From Candidatus Omnitrophota bacterium (lineage in GTDB: Bacteria > Omnitrophota > Gorgyraeia > Zapsychrales > Fredricksoniimonadaceae), in NCBI GenBank assembly GCA_030650275.1, contig JAUSEK010000006.1:1-56905 (forward strand): DNA of 56,905 nt, read 5' to 3'. Of this stretch, positions 43,235-52,065 are shown one piece after another. The notes under the pieces were generated by a model that worked only from the letters and a program-made list of their open reading frames with translations, did no database searches and was not told where the DNA came from. The position numbers and the translations under genes are program-made. Within the stretch, counting starts at the first letter, position 1. Each line of letters opens with the position of its first letter.

Positions 43235-45429
43235 TTCTTATGACCATGCCACATCAAAAACAGCGGCGAAACAATATACACCGTCGAATAGGTCCCGAAA
43301 ACAAACCCGATGGCCAGCACCAGAGCGAAGGTGTTGAGCACTTCCCCGCCGACAAAATACAGGGCAAAAACAGACAAAAGGGTCACGAACGTGGTCAGGA
43401 TGGTCCGTCCCAGGGTCTGGTTGATGCTCTCGTTGATGATCTCGGAAAGTGTTTTATTGCGGGATTTGGGCACGTTCTCCCTGACGCGGTCATAAATGAT
43501 GATGGAATCGTTGATGGAATAACCGGCCACGGTCATTAAGGCGGTCACGACCAGCAGGTCCACCTGGCGGCCGGCCAGGACCACCAGTCCCAGCGTGATC
43601 AGCACATCGTGAAAAATGGCGATCACAGCCGCTGCCGCGAAATCGAAATGCTTGAACCGAAAGCCCACATAGATGAGCATGCCCAGAAGTGCGAGCACAA
43701 TGGCATAGATGGCCTTGGCGCGCAAGGCCTGGCCCACGACAGGCCCGACCTTCTCAATACGCAAAACCTTGAACGCGTTGTCCGTCATTCTGCTCTTTAA
43801 GATAGCCGTCACCTGCTCATGCGTGTCTTCCGGCGTGCGGATGATCACGTTCTGCGGAGCGTTGGAAAATGTCTGGATAACGGCATGTTCCAATTTTTCT
43901 TCCTTGAACATCGCCCGCAGATCATCCGCGGACACCGGCTTGCTGAACTTGAACTCCTGGATCTGCCCGCCGGCAAAATCAATGCCGTAGGCCGCGTCTT
44001 TTTTCTGGAATAAATGCCCCATCCCCGCGACCAATAAAACAGCGGACAAAACAAAACAGATGTTTTTCTTGTTCAAAAAATTGAAATTCGGTTTGGTAAA
44101 AATATGCATCATCGGAAGCGCTTTGACAACGCCCGTCCCGATGAGCCCGTTGAACATGGTGCGGGTGATATAAATGGAAGTGAACAAGCTGGCGATCAAA
44201 CCGATGGAAAGGGTCACGGCAAAACCCTTGATGGGGCCGGAACCGAATTGGAAGAGCATGAAACCGGCGATCAAAGAGGTCACGTGCGAGTCCAGGATGG
44301 CGGACCATGCCCGCGCGTAGCCGGCGCTGATCGCAGCACTCAAAGGCCGCCCGTTGGCCAGCTCTTCGCGGATACGTTCATTGATCAGAACGTTGGCGTC
44401 CACCGCCATGCCTAAAGTCAAAATGATACCGGCGATGCCCGGCAAGGTCAATGTCACCTGCGAATCAGGCATCAGGATATTGATCAAACCCATGCCGCCC
44501 AAGATCATCAGCAAATTGATCGCTAAAGCCAGGGAAGCGATGAGGCCGCCGATGAAATAATAAACGGACATGAAGATGACGATCAAAATACCGCCCAGGA
44601 TCGTGGCCTTAACGCCGGCTTCAATGGAGTCCTTCCCTAATAAGGGATCAACCGTGCGTTCTTCTTCCACATGCATGGGAACAGGCAGGGCCCCGGCGCG
44701 CAGCGCCAAAGCCAGCATGGACGCTTCTTCAAATTTGAATTCGCCGGTGATCTCCGCGGTGCCACTTAAAATGGGTTCGCGGATATTGGGAGCGGACAAC
44801 ACTTCATTGTCCAGAACAATGGCCAGGCGCTCATTGACATGGGCACTGGTCAGATCGCCAAAGGCCCTGGCGCCCTCGGCGTTGAACGCAAGAGAGATCT
44901 TCGGCTGCATGCCGGTATCGCTGTCAAAATCAACATGGGCATCCTTGATCGCTTCCCCGCCCATGGCCGCTTCCTTGGTCACCAGAATGCTCCCGCCTTC
45001 TTTCTGCGCCATCAACTCATAGCCCTCGGGCACATTGCCGGCAATGGCGTCCTTGAATTGTTGGGCATCGCCATTGACCAGGCGGAATTCCAAGTGCGCT
45101 ACGCGGCCGACCATTTCCAGGGCCTTGTTACGGTCGGTCACTCCCGGCAATTGCACCAGGATCTGGTTTTCCCCCTGACGCTGGATCAGGGTTTCCCCGA
45201 CACCGATCCCATCCAGGCGGTTACGCAAGATCTCTATGGAACGCAGCACGGCATCATTCTTGGCGTTATCATCGGCAAGATTATCATTATCCACCTTCAA
45301 AACAAGGTGCATCCCGCCTTTAAGGTCCAGCCCCAGATTGATGCGTTTGTTAATGGGGAAAAGGCAGGCCAGAGAAACAACGACAACCGCTAAAACAATG
45401 AATATCCGTTTGCGCAAATCCGCACTCAT
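43228..45429 (-). CDS. secDF: Protein translocase subunit SecDF (fused)
   Basis: A 733-residue fusion of SecD and SecF, which use the proton gradient to pull secreted proteins out of SecYEG. The SecD half has KRINLGLDLKGGMHLVL, the P1 domain and GIAGIILTLGMAVDANVLINERIRE (cut here as GMAVDANVLINERIREE); the SecF half starts near FLNKKNICFVLSAVLLVAG and has GIDFAGGQIQEF and the TVAGYSINDSIIIYDRVREN block. Twelve membrane helices are expected. It lies between yajC and mfd. Confidence 0.95.
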   Translation of the reverse strand: MSADLRKRIFIVLAVVVVSLACLFPINKRINLGLDLKGGMHLVLKVDNDNLADDNAKNDAVLRSIEILRNRLDGIGVGETLIQRQGENQILVQLPGVTDRNKALEMVGRVAHLEFRLVNGDAQQFKDAIAGNVPEGYELMAQKEGGSILVTKEAAMGGEAIKDAHVDFDSDTGMQPKISLAFNAEGARAFGDLTSAHVNERLAIVLDNEVLSAPNIREPILSGTAEITGEFKFEEASMLALALRAGALPVPMHVEEERTVDPLLGKDSIEAGVKATILGGILIVIFMSVYYFIGGLIASLALAINLLMILGGMGLINILMPDSQVTLTLPGIAGIILTLGMAVDANVLINERIREELANGRPLSAAISAGYARAWSAILDSHVTSLIAGFMLFQFGSGPIKGFAVTLSIGLIASLFTSIYITRTMFNGLIGTGVVKALPMMHIFTKPNFNFLNKKNICFVLSAVLLVAGMGHLFQKKDAAYGIDFAGGQIQEFKFSKPVSADDLRAMFKEEKLEHAVIQTFSNAPQNVIIRTPEDTHEQVTAILKSRMTDNAFKVLRIEKVGPVVGQALRAKAIYAIVLALLGMLIYVGFRFKHFDFAAAAVIAIFHDVLITLGLVVLAGRQVDLLVVTALMTVAGYSINDSIIIYDRVRENVPKSRNKTLSEIINESINQTLGRTILTTFVTLLSVFALYFVGGEVLNTFALVLAIGFVFGTYSTVYIVSPLFLMWHGHKKW

Positions 45430-45439
45430 ATCATCCCTT

Positions 45440-45736
45440 TCACTTCACTATTTCCGGTTTAACCGCATCGGCTTTGACCGTGGCAATGGCCTCCCGGTCA
45501 AACTCAATGCGGGAATGCTCATCCACCCGGACCACCACGGTCTTGTCCTTGACAATGATGACCGTGCCGTGAATGCCGGAGGTCGTGACCACCTCGTCGT
45601 TCTTCTTTAAATTCTCGAGCATTTGCTTGGTTTTCTTACGCCGTTGCTGTTCAGGCCTGAACACCAGAAAATAAAATATCCCGATGATAACCACATACGG
45701 CACCATCATGCTTGAAAAAGACGCCTGTTGAGGCAT
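45440..45736 (-). CDS. yajC: Preprotein translocase subunit YajC
   Basis: A 98-residue SecDF accessory protein with one N-terminal membrane helix (VPYVVIIGIFYFLVFRPEQQ) followed by the typical RRKKTKQMLENLKKNDEVV and GIHGTVIIVKDKTVVVRVDE. It is adjacent to secDF as in most genomes. Confidence 0.94.
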   Translation of the reverse strand: MPQQASFSSMMVPYVVIIGIFYFLVFRPEQQRRKKTKQMLENLKKNDEVVTTSGIHGTVIIVKDKTVVVRVDEHSRIEFDREAIATVKADAVKPEIVK

Positions 45737-45751
45737 AAATTATCCTTTCAC

Positions 45752-45780
45752 GTACAGACGCAGCATTGCTGCGTCTCTAC
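45752..45780. repeat. Palindrome supplying the rpsP stop codon
   Basis: On the minus strand GTAGAGACGCAGCAAT and GCTGCGTCTGTAC form a palindrome with one mismatch. The rpsP stop TAG is bases 2-4 of the repeat. Similar GTAGAGACGC palindromes are known as scattered elements in other bacterial groups. Confidence 0.7.
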
Positions 45781-46019
45781 TTCGTTTTTTTCATTAAACT
45801 GCGCACGGTATCGCTCATTTGCGCGCCTTTGGCCACCCATGCCTGGACCTTCGCTTTGTTCAACGAGAACACCGCGGGTTTCTTGGCCGGATCGTAATGA
45901 CCGAGAATTTCCAAACTGCGGCCGTCACGGCCTTCTTGGCCGGCCATGGCCACGATGCGGTAATTGTAGGCCTTATTGGCGACCTTCCCTGCTTTTTGCA
46001 ACCTGATACGAACTTCCAT
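45777..46019 (-). CDS. rpsP: Ribosomal protein S16
   Basis: An 80-residue small-subunit protein: VRIRLQKAGKVANKAYNYRI, RDGRSLEILGHYDP and NKAKVQAWVAKGAQMSDTV. The start ATG follows AAGGAAA; the much longer open frame upstream is the antisense-like shadow of trpE. The usual rimM-trmD-rplS partners are not beside it. Its stop codon lies inside a palindromic repeat. Confidence 0.93.
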   Translation of the reverse strand: MEVRIRLQKAGKVANKAYNYRIVAMAGQEGRDGRSLEILGHYDPAKKPAVFSLNKAKVQAWVAKGAQMSDTVRSLMKKTK

Positions 46020-46032
46020 TTTTATTTTCCTT

Positions 46033-47526
46033 TCATTGATGAGCCATTTCAATGGCTTTGATCTGCGCTTTGGCTTTGTTGACGGTTTCCGTATATTCTT
46101 TGGCCGGGTCGGAATCAGCGACAATGCCGGCCCCGGCCTGGACATAGGCCTTGCTGTTACGGACAACAATTGTACGGATCGTGATGCAAGTATCAAGGTT
46201 TTTCGAAAAACTAAAATATCCGACGGCCCCGGCATAAGGTCCGCGTTTGACCTTTTCCAAGTCCTCGATGATCTCCATGGCGCGTATCTTAGGCGCCCCG
46301 GACACTGTGCCCGCCGGGAACGCGGCTTGCAGGACATCCAAAGCGTCCTTGTCTTTGCGCAAACGGCCCTGCACATTGCTGACAATATGCATGACATGGG
46401 AATATTTTTCAACACCCATGAATTCCGAAAGCCGCACGCTTCCCTTCTCGCACACGCGGCCAAGGTCATTGCGGCCCAGATCCACCAGCATGACATGTTC
46501 GGCTTTTTCCTTGGGATCAGCCAGAAGATCTTTTTTCAAGGCCTCATCTTCGGCGTCGTCTTTGCCGCGCGGCCTGGTGCCGGCAATGGGACGGGTCTCG
46601 ACCAGGCCCTGTTCACAACGCACCAGCAGTTCGGGCGACGCGCCCACCAGATGCAGGCCGTCAAAATTCAAATAGAACATATACGGCGACGGGTTCAAGG
46701 CCCTCAAAGAACGGTAGATGTCAAAAGGACTGACACGGGTGGGAATTTCAAAACGCTGGGACAGGACAACCTGGATGACATCCCCGGTCATGATATGTTC
46801 CTTGGCCTTTTCCACCATGGCCTTGAAACGGCCGGGCGTGCAATTGGATCTGACCGGCAATTTCACTTTGGAGATCCTGTTTTTTTTCACGGCGAAGGGT
46901 TTGTTCAAATCGCGGATAACGGCCTCAATGATCGTCATTGCCGCGTCATATTTGTGCGCCTTTTGCGCCGGGCTGTCCTTTGAAGAAAGATGGACACAGG
47001 AAACCGCCTTGATCGTATGGTGGCGATGGTCAAAAATGACCAAATTTTTAGCCAGCACGAAAACCATGTCCGGCAGATCCAGATCATCCTTGGCTGTTTG
47101 GGGCAGGCGCTCAAAAAAACGCACGCCATCGTAACTTAAGAAACCGACCATGCCGCCGTAAAAACGCGGTAAAGACGGAACGCTCACGGCCTTATAATCT
47201 TTCATGAACTCCCTTAAAAGGTCCAGAGGAGACCCGTCGATCGTCCGCGTCTGACGGACTGTTCTGCCTTTCCCCAAATGGATGATCCGGGCCTGACGGC
47301 CTTTGGTGCTGATGACCATTTCAGGGTCGCGGGCAATAAAAGAGAAACGGGCGAATTTTTCTTCACCCTCAACGGACTCCAGTAAGAAAGAATACCTGGA
47401 CTTCCCCGCCAACTGCACATACGCCGACACCGGGGTCTGGCAATCCCCCAGCACTTCTTTATACACGGGGATCAAATTGCCCTTGGCCGATAATTTCAAG
47501 AATTCCTGTTTGGATAAATGATTCAT
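46033..47526 (-). CDS. trpE: Anthranilate synthase component I
   Basis: Makes anthranilate from chorismate using ammonia from a TrpG/PabA glutaminase. The 497-residue protein has the chorismate-binding domain motifs RPIAGTRPRGKDDAEDE, VDLGRNDLGRVCEKGSV and GTVSGAPKIRAMEIIEDLE. The N-terminal feedback region shows LLESVEGEEKFARFSFIA (close to the LLES motif for tryptophan inhibition). No trpG is in the window. The start is ATG at 47526 or GTG three codons earlier. It sits after the his genes. Confidence 0.93.
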   Translation of the reverse strand: MNHLSKQEFLKLSAKGNLIPVYKEVLGDCQTPVSAYVQLAGKSRYSFLLESVEGEEKFARFSFIARDPEMVISTKGRQARIIHLGKGRTVRQTRTIDGSPLDLLREFMKDYKAVSVPSLPRFYGGMVGFLSYDGVRFFERLPQTAKDDLDLPDMVFVLAKNLVIFDHRHHTIKAVSCVHLSSKDSPAQKAHKYDAAMTIIEAVIRDLNKPFAVKKNRISKVKLPVRSNCTPGRFKAMVEKAKEHIMTGDVIQVVLSQRFEIPTRVSPFDIYRSLRALNPSPYMFYLNFDGLHLVGASPELLVRCEQGLVETRPIAGTRPRGKDDAEDEALKKDLLADPKEKAEHVMLVDLGRNDLGRVCEKGSVRLSEFMGVEKYSHVMHIVSNVQGRLRKDKDALDVLQAAFPAGTVSGAPKIRAMEIIEDLEKVKRGPYAGAVGYFSFSKNLDTCITIRTIVVRNSKAYVQAGAGIVADSDPAKEYTETVNKAKAQIKAIEMAHQ

Positions 47527-47539
47527 AATTTTCACGTAT

Positions 47540-47568
47540 GTACGGGCGATTCATGAATCGCCCCTACG
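47540..47568. repeat. Family B palindrome supplying the hisI stop codon
   Basis: On the minus strand GTAGGGGCGATTCATGAATC then GCCCGTAC. The hisI stop TAG lies in its first four bases, so the last codons of hisI read into the repeat. It separates hisI and trpE. Confidence 0.75.
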
Positions 47569-47914
47569 TAATTTTCCTATAAAAACAGCTGCGTTTGTTC
47601 GTGTGACAGGCGGCCCCGATTTGCTCCACCTTCATGAGCAGGGCATCACCGTCGCAATCATAATAAATTTCTTTGACGAATTGAAAATGCCCGGAGGTCT
47701 CCCCTTTGACCCAAAAGGACTTGCGCGAACGCGACCAATAACAGGCCTTGCCGCCTTCAAGTGTTGCTTTGATCGAATCAAGGTTCATCCAGGCCATCAT
47801 CAAGACCTCGCCGGTTTTATGGTCCTGCGCAATGGCCGGGATCAAACCGTCGGATGTGAATTTGAGTTTATCAAGATTGTCTTTCGTAATTTGGATGGTT
47901 TCCATTTCGTTCAT
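47564..47914 (-). CDS. hisI: Phosphoribosyl-AMP cyclohydrolase
   Basis: Third step of histidine synthesis. The 116-residue protein lacks the HisE pyrophosphatase domain. Metal ligands are in [10 protein letters not shown] and [12 protein letters not shown], with [20 protein letters not shown] and [17 protein letters not shown] typical. A 4-base overlap links it to hisF. The stop codon is provided by a repeat. Confidence 0.94.
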   Translation of the reverse strand: MNEMETIQITKDNLDKLKFTSDGLIPAIAQDHKTGEVLMMAWMNLDSIKATLEGGKACYWSRSRKSFWVKGETSGHFQFVKEIYYDCDGDALLMKVEQIGAACHTNKRSCFYRKIT

Positions 47915-48696
47915 CGGACATTCACTTTCTTTTGTTTAAGGAATTCTTTCACCTGGCCGACCGTCAACTCCCCGTAATGGAACACGGAAGCGGCCAAGGC
48001 CGCGTCCGCGCCGGTTGAAACAAACACGTCCCGGAAATGCTCCAAAGTACCGACGCCGCCGGAAGCAATGACCGGAATATTGACCGCAGAACAGACCGCC
48101 TTGGTCAGCGGAATGTCATAACCGTTTTTCGTCCCGTCCGCGTCCATGCTGGTCAAAAGGATCTCTCCGGCCCCTAACGCGGCAACCTCGCTGGCCCAGC
48201 GCAACACATCTTTTCCCGTGGGAACACGGCCTCCGTGCGTGAACGCTTCCCAATGGCCTCCGGCCCTATCGGGCCGTAGGCCCGGAGGGTCCCCGACGCG
48301 TTTGGCGTCAATGGCCACGACAATGCACTGACTGCCGAAGGTGTCCGCTGCTTCACGGATGAATTCAGGGTCCTTGAGGGCCGCCGTATTGATGGAGACC
48401 TTGTCCGCGCCGGCATTCAAAAGGTCACGGATATCCTTGATGGTATTGATGCCGCCGCCCACGGTCAAAGGCATGAACACCTGCTCGGCGGTTTTGGCGA
48501 CCACGTCCAAAAAGATCTTGCGGCCCTCATGGCTGGCCGTGATATCCAGAAATACCAGTTCATCCGCGCCCTGCTCATCGTAGGCCTTGGCCACGGCCAC
48601 CGGGTCGCCGGCGTCCTTGAGGTCTACAAAATTGACCCCCTTGACCACCCGGCCGTCTTTGACATCCAGACAGGGAATTATACGTTTATTGAGCAT
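47911..48696 (-). CDS. hisF: Imidazole glycerol phosphate synthase subunit HisF
   Basis: Cyclase subunit that works with HisH, TIM barrel of 261 residues. Catalytic Asp residues are in [18 protein letters not shown] and [27 protein letters not shown]-like and [13 protein letters not shown] phosphate sites are present. Residues about 136-147 ([12 protein letters not shown]) interrupt the usual link from AIDAKRV to WEAFTHGGR and are encoded by a palindromic repeat, in frame. The barrel core is otherwise normal, so it is probably functional. Confidence 0.94.
   Translation of the reverse strand: MLNKRIIPCLDVKDGRVVKGVNFVDLKDAGDPVAVAKAYDEQGADELVFLDITASHEGRKIFLDVVAKTAEQVFMPLTVGGGINTIKDIRDLLNAGADKVSINTAALKDPEFIREAADTFGSQCIVVAIDAKRVGDPPGLRPDRAGGHWEAFTHGGRVPTGKDVLRWASEVAALGAGEILLTSMDADGTKNGYDIPLTKAVCSAVNIPVIASGGVGTLEHFRDVFVSTGADAALAASVFHYGELTVGQVKEFLKQKKVNVR
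48257..48288. repeat. In-frame palindromic insertion inside hisF
   Basis: A 32-base imperfect palindrome, CCTCCGGGCCTA on one side and TAGGGCCGGAGG on the other around CGGCCCGA on the coding strand, read as [11 protein letters not shown]. It falls in the loop after strand 5 of the barrel, where normal HisF has only a few residues. Confidence 0.7.
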
Positions 48697-48710
48697 ATTT
48701 TAGAATATTC

Positions 48711-48848
48711 TGTCTTGCCTTGCTTCGGAACGCTCGCCCTGCCCCAGCGTGTCAGGGCTCGCTCGGCTCTCCGCCTGCGCTCGTCCACTCGTGCTAAAAA
48801 CTCAGGGACACCTTGCCCGCTCCGGCTGCGCGACGTCCTCGCAAGACA
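48711..48848. repeat. Inverted-repeat-bounded spacer between hisF and hisA
   Basis: A GC-rich 138-base stretch bounded by TGTCTTGC (48711-48718) and GCAAGACA (48841-48848). It contains runs such as GCTCGCTCGGCTCTCCG and has no open frame of substance. It interrupts the otherwise overlapping his genes. It looks like a small non-coding mobile or repeat element. Other copies were not found in this window. Confidence 0.4.
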
Positions 48849-48865
48849 AGCCAGAATCTTTAACC

Positions 48866-48895
48866 TTTGTCATTCCCGCGAAAGCGGGAATCCAG
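48866..48895. repeat. GTCATTCCCGCGAAAGCGGGAAT repeat after hisA
   Basis: GTCATTCCCGC-GAAA-GCGGGAATCCAG, a hairpin repeat type widespread among bacterial genomes, five bases beyond the hisA stop codon. The strong stem may protect or end the upstream transcript. Confidence 0.6.
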
Positions 48896-48900
48896 TTAAT

Positions 48901-49629
48901 CTATTTCAACAGATCAACAGCTTCTTTAAAATCTAATTTACCTTCATAAATTGCCTTACCGGTAATAACACCAAACAAATTACTGAACTGTTTGGTCAAA
49001 GATACACAGCGCTGAATATCCATAATTGATGATACGCCACCGGAGGCAATAACATTCATGTTCACTGTTTTTAACATTTCCTGAACACCGTCAAAATTTA
49101 AACCCTGCAAGGTCCCATCACGAGCAATGTCCGTATACACAATGGTCTTAAGACCCCTACCTTGTAATTCTTGAGCCAAGTCAATACCACGCACATCGGC
49201 ACTGGTCGTCCATCCACGCCGAGCCACAAAACCATTAGCACAGTCAATGCTGACAATAATCCGTTCGCCCCATTGCGCTAACATTTTATCTAGAAACATC
49301 TGGTTTTCGACCACTCTTGTTCCCAAGATCACGCGACTGACTCCGGATTCCAGAAAACTTTTAACCACTTCCTCATCACGGACGCCTCCCCCAACTTGAA
49401 CAGGGATCTGCACATTCTCGACAATAGCCTTAATGATGGCGATGTTCTTAATAATTCCAGTCTGTGCTCCGTCCAAGTCCACCACATGCAGGAGTTTCGC
49501 TCCTTTGGCCTGCCAATTCTGCGCGGTTTCCACAGGACTTAAATCATACGCGGTGACATCATCAAATTTACCTTTGTACAAACGAACGACCTGCCCGTCC
49601 TTGAGGTCAATGGCCGGGATGACGATCAT
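48901..49629 (-). CDS. hisA: ProFAR isomerase HisA
   Basis: Fourth step of histidine synthesis, a 242-residue TIM barrel. Catalytic Asp in VIPAIDLKDGQVVRLYKG and in VYTDIARDGTLQGLNFDG; phosphate loops PVQVGGGVRDEE and VIASGGVSSIMDI. It is clearly more AT-rich than hisF and hisB on either side, with codons such as AAT, ATT and TTA frequent; this could be local drift or separate origin. It overlaps hisH by four bases. Confidence 0.95.
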   Translation of the reverse strand: MIVIPAIDLKDGQVVRLYKGKFDDVTAYDLSPVETAQNWQAKGAKLLHVVDLDGAQTGIIKNIAIIKAIVENVQIPVQVGGGVRDEEVVKSFLESGVSRVILGTRVVENQMFLDKMLAQWGERIIVSIDCANGFVARRGWTTSADVRGIDLAQELQGRGLKTIVYTDIARDGTLQGLNFDGVQEMLKTVNMNVIASGGVSSIMDIQRCVSLTKQFSNLFGVITGKAIYEGKLDFKEAVDLLK

Positions 49630-50231
49630 GTCTTGATCTCCGCAAAGTTCTTTAGGATACGCAGGCCCACGCTCTGGCTTTTTTCCGGGTGGAATTGCAC
49701 GCCCCAGATATTTCTGGCCGCCACCGATGACGCGTAAGGAATACCGTATTCGGTGACAGACGCTGTGATCTTTGGGTCTTCAGGAACAACATAATACGAG
49801 TGGCAAAAATAAACGTCTGCCCCGTCGTTAACGCCTTGATACATGGCGGTACCGGCCGGCTGTATTTTGATCTGGTTCCAGCCCATGTGCGGAACCTTGC
49901 CCTGGGTGAAGCGCTCAACCGTGCCTTTGAGGATACGCAGGCCCTCAACGTCCCCGCCTTCGGTGCTTTTTTCAAAAAGCAATTGCATGCCTAAGCAAAT
50001 GCCCAAAAATGGCTTGCCCGCGGTGATAACTTCACGGATAGTTTCAATCAAGCCCAACTGACGCAATTTGTCCATGGCCGGGGCCATAGCACCGACGCCG
50101 GGCAAAACAACCTTATCAGCCCGCTTGATCTCAAGGCTCTCATGGGTAATGCGCGCATCAGCCCCGACCTTTTCCAGGGCTTTCTGCACACTCCTCAAAT
50201 TCCCCATACCGTAATCAACGATGGCGATCAT
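49626..50231 (-). CDS. hisH: Imidazole glycerol phosphate synthase subunit HisH
   Basis: Glutaminase subunit feeding ammonia to HisF. The class I amidotransferase nucleophile Cys is in FLGICLGMQLLFE and the His/Glu pair in GVQFHPEKSQ. The 201-residue length is normal. It starts MIAIVDYGMGNLRSVQKAL. Confidence 0.95.
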   Translation of the reverse strand: MIAIVDYGMGNLRSVQKALEKVGADARITHESLEIKRADKVVLPGVGAMAPAMDKLRQLGLIETIREVITAGKPFLGICLGMQLLFEKSTEGGDVEGLRILKGTVERFTQGKVPHMGWNQIKIQPAGTAMYQGVNDGADVYFCHSYYVVPEDPKITASVTEYGIPYASSVAARNIWGVQFHPEKSQSVGLRILKNFAEIKT

Positions 50232-50233
50232 GT

Positions 50234-50845
50234 TTAATCAATGATCCCTTTAGTGGAAGGAACCTTGCCGACACGACGAGGATCAACGGTTGTGGCCATA
50301 TCCAAAGCAAGCCCAAGCGACTTAAACATGGTTTCCAAATTCGTGTGTAAGTCGTTGCTGGGGTTCTCCAACGTAAGACTTAACGTTGCCCCCAACTGAT
50401 GGGCAAAACTTTCCATAAAGTGCTCAAAATGAGAAAACTCATACCCATCCGTACCTTTTTTGGTAAGCATCACACCTTTACAATCGAGCTTGAAATACCC
50501 GCGACCGGAAATGTCAATGACACAGCGGCCCACCGTCGCTTCCATCGGCGCAAAAGCAAAGCCGAAGCGCCTGATGCCGGCCTTTTCCTCGCCGAGCGCC
50601 TTCTTAAAGGCCTTGCCTAAGGCAATACCGATGTCCTCGTTGGTGTGGTGGATGTCAATGTGCGTATCACCGGACACGTTGAGGTCCAGGTCAAAATAGC
50701 CATGGAACGCGAACAGTTCCAGCATGTGGTCCAAAAACCCGATGGGCGTCTTGATCTTTGTCTTTCCCGTCCCATCAATGTTCAAAGCCACCTTGATCTG
50801 CGTTTCTTTGCTTTTGCGTTCCAGTTCTGCTGTGCGTTTTTTCAT
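50234..50845 (-). CDS. hisB: Imidazoleglycerol-phosphate dehydratase
   Basis: Monofunctional 203-residue HisB, without the histidinol phosphatase domain of enteric fusions. The metal-binding HHTNEDIGIALG and FLDHMLELFAFHGYFDL motifs and HFEHFMESFAHQLGATLSL are all visible. It overlaps hisD by four bases. Confidence 0.95.
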   Translation of the reverse strand: MKKRTAELERKSKETQIKVALNIDGTGKTKIKTPIGFLDHMLELFAFHGYFDLDLNVSGDTHIDIHHTNEDIGIALGKAFKKALGEEKAGIRRFGFAFAPMEATVGRCVIDISGRGYFKLDCKGVMLTKKGTDGYEFSHFEHFMESFAHQLGATLSLTLENPSNDLHTNLETMFKSLGLALDMATTVDPRRVGKVPSTKGIID

Positions 50846-52065
50846 TTGAACCTCACGTTAACGGAATCCGCGTGTTTGGTTAATCCCTCCAGATGCGCCA
50901 CCTTTTCCAGCGGTTCGCGCACCTTTTCCAGAGCTTTCTTGGAATAAGACAGGACATGGCTGGTCTTCATGAAATCCGACAGGCACAAGCCCGAAAAAAA
51001 TCGCGCCGTGCCCATGGTCGGCAAAACATGGCTTGGTCCGGCCACGTAATCGCCCAATGCCGTTGGGCTGTACGGCCCCAAAAAGATCGCGCCCGCGTTC
51101 TTGATCTTTCGGGCAATGGACACCGGATCATTGGTCAGGACCTGCAAATGTTCAGGCGCGATGCGATTGACGATGGCCACGGCCTCGTCCATGTTCTTGC
51201 AATAAATGCAGTATCCCTTACTGACCCGTTTCCTCACCTCTTTGATCAATTGTTTGGACGTGGTGACCAGAATGGACACGCCGCCGGCATGTTCCATCTG
51301 CGCTTCCAGGTCTGCCACGACGAAATCCGGATCGCTGAAACGGTTGGCAATGACGACCAGTTCCGTTGGGCCGGCCAGCATGTCAATGCCCACATAGCCG
51401 AACAACTGGCGTTTGGCCTCGGTCACGTACATGTTGCCGGGACCGACGATCTTGTCCACCTTGGGGATGGTCCTGGTCCCTAAAGCCAGCGCCGCGATGG
51501 CCTGGGCCCCGCCGAGCTTGTAGATCTCATTGACCTTCAAAAGATTGGCCACGGCCAGGATATACGGGTTCACCTGGCCCTGTTTATTGGGCGGTGTGAC
51601 GATGACGATCCGTCTGACCCCGGCGATGATGGCCGGGACCGCGGTCATATAAACGGACGACACCAGGGGCGCTGTGCCCGCGGGGATGTAGATCCCGACG
51701 GACTCCAGGGGATTGATCTCCTCTTTGAGAAGCACGCCGTCCTGGCCGTTGACCCGGCTTGGTTTTTTCAACTGCTTTCTGTAATAGACCGAAACATTAT
51801 TGATGATGGTCTTGAGCGTCTGCACGAAATCCGGCGTAATGTCCTGGAAGGCCATGCTGATCTCGCTTTCCGCCACCCTCAACTGGCGCACGGCCAGTTT
51901 GACCCTGTCAAAACGGCGGGTGTATTTGATCAGCGCTTCATCGCCATTGAGACGCACGTCGTCAATGATCCCGCGCACCTTTTCTTCCACGTATTTCTTG
52001 CGGAACAACAGGTGACGGTTGTAGATCCTTTCAATGCCCTGTCCGGTCTGTTTAACAAGTTTCAT
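50842..52065 (-). CDS. hisD: Histidinol dehydrogenase
   Basis: Zinc and NAD dependent enzyme for the last two steps of histidine synthesis, 407 residues. Characteristic blocks are VGIYIPAGTAPLVSSVYMTA, KIVGPGNMYVTEAKRQLFG, DMLAGPTELVVIAN, LEAQMEHAGGVSILVT and APEHLQVLT, and the VAGPSHVLPTMGTARFFSGL segment with active-site His. It overlaps alaS and hisB. hisG, hisC and hisE are not in the window. Confidence 0.95.
   Translation of the reverse strand: MKLVKQTGQGIERIYNRHLLFRKKYVEEKVRGIIDDVRLNGDEALIKYTRRFDRVKLAVRQLRVAESEISMAFQDITPDFVQTLKTIINNVSVYYRKQLKKPSRVNGQDGVLLKEEINPLESVGIYIPAGTAPLVSSVYMTAVPAIIAGVRRIVIVTPPNKQGQVNPYILAVANLLKVNEIYKLGGAQAIAALALGTRTIPKVDKIVGPGNMYVTEAKRQLFGYVGIDMLAGPTELVVIANRFSDPDFVVADLEAQMEHAGGVSILVTTSKQLIKEVRKRVSKGYCIYCKNMDEAVAIVNRIAPEHLQVLTNDPVSIARKIKNAGAIFLGPYSPTALGDYVAGPSHVLPTMGTARFFSGLCLSDFMKTSHVLSYSKKALEKVREPLEKVAHLEGLTKHADSVNVRFK

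Noticed and set aside
46020-46496. Long N-terminal extension of rpsP
   Set aside because: The extension lies in a different frame over trpE; S16 begins at MEVRIRLQ with its own ribosome binding site.
45976-46983. 335-codon plus-strand open frame opposite trpE
   Set aside because: Runs antisense to well-conserved trpE motifs; no ribosome binding site and no recognisable domain.
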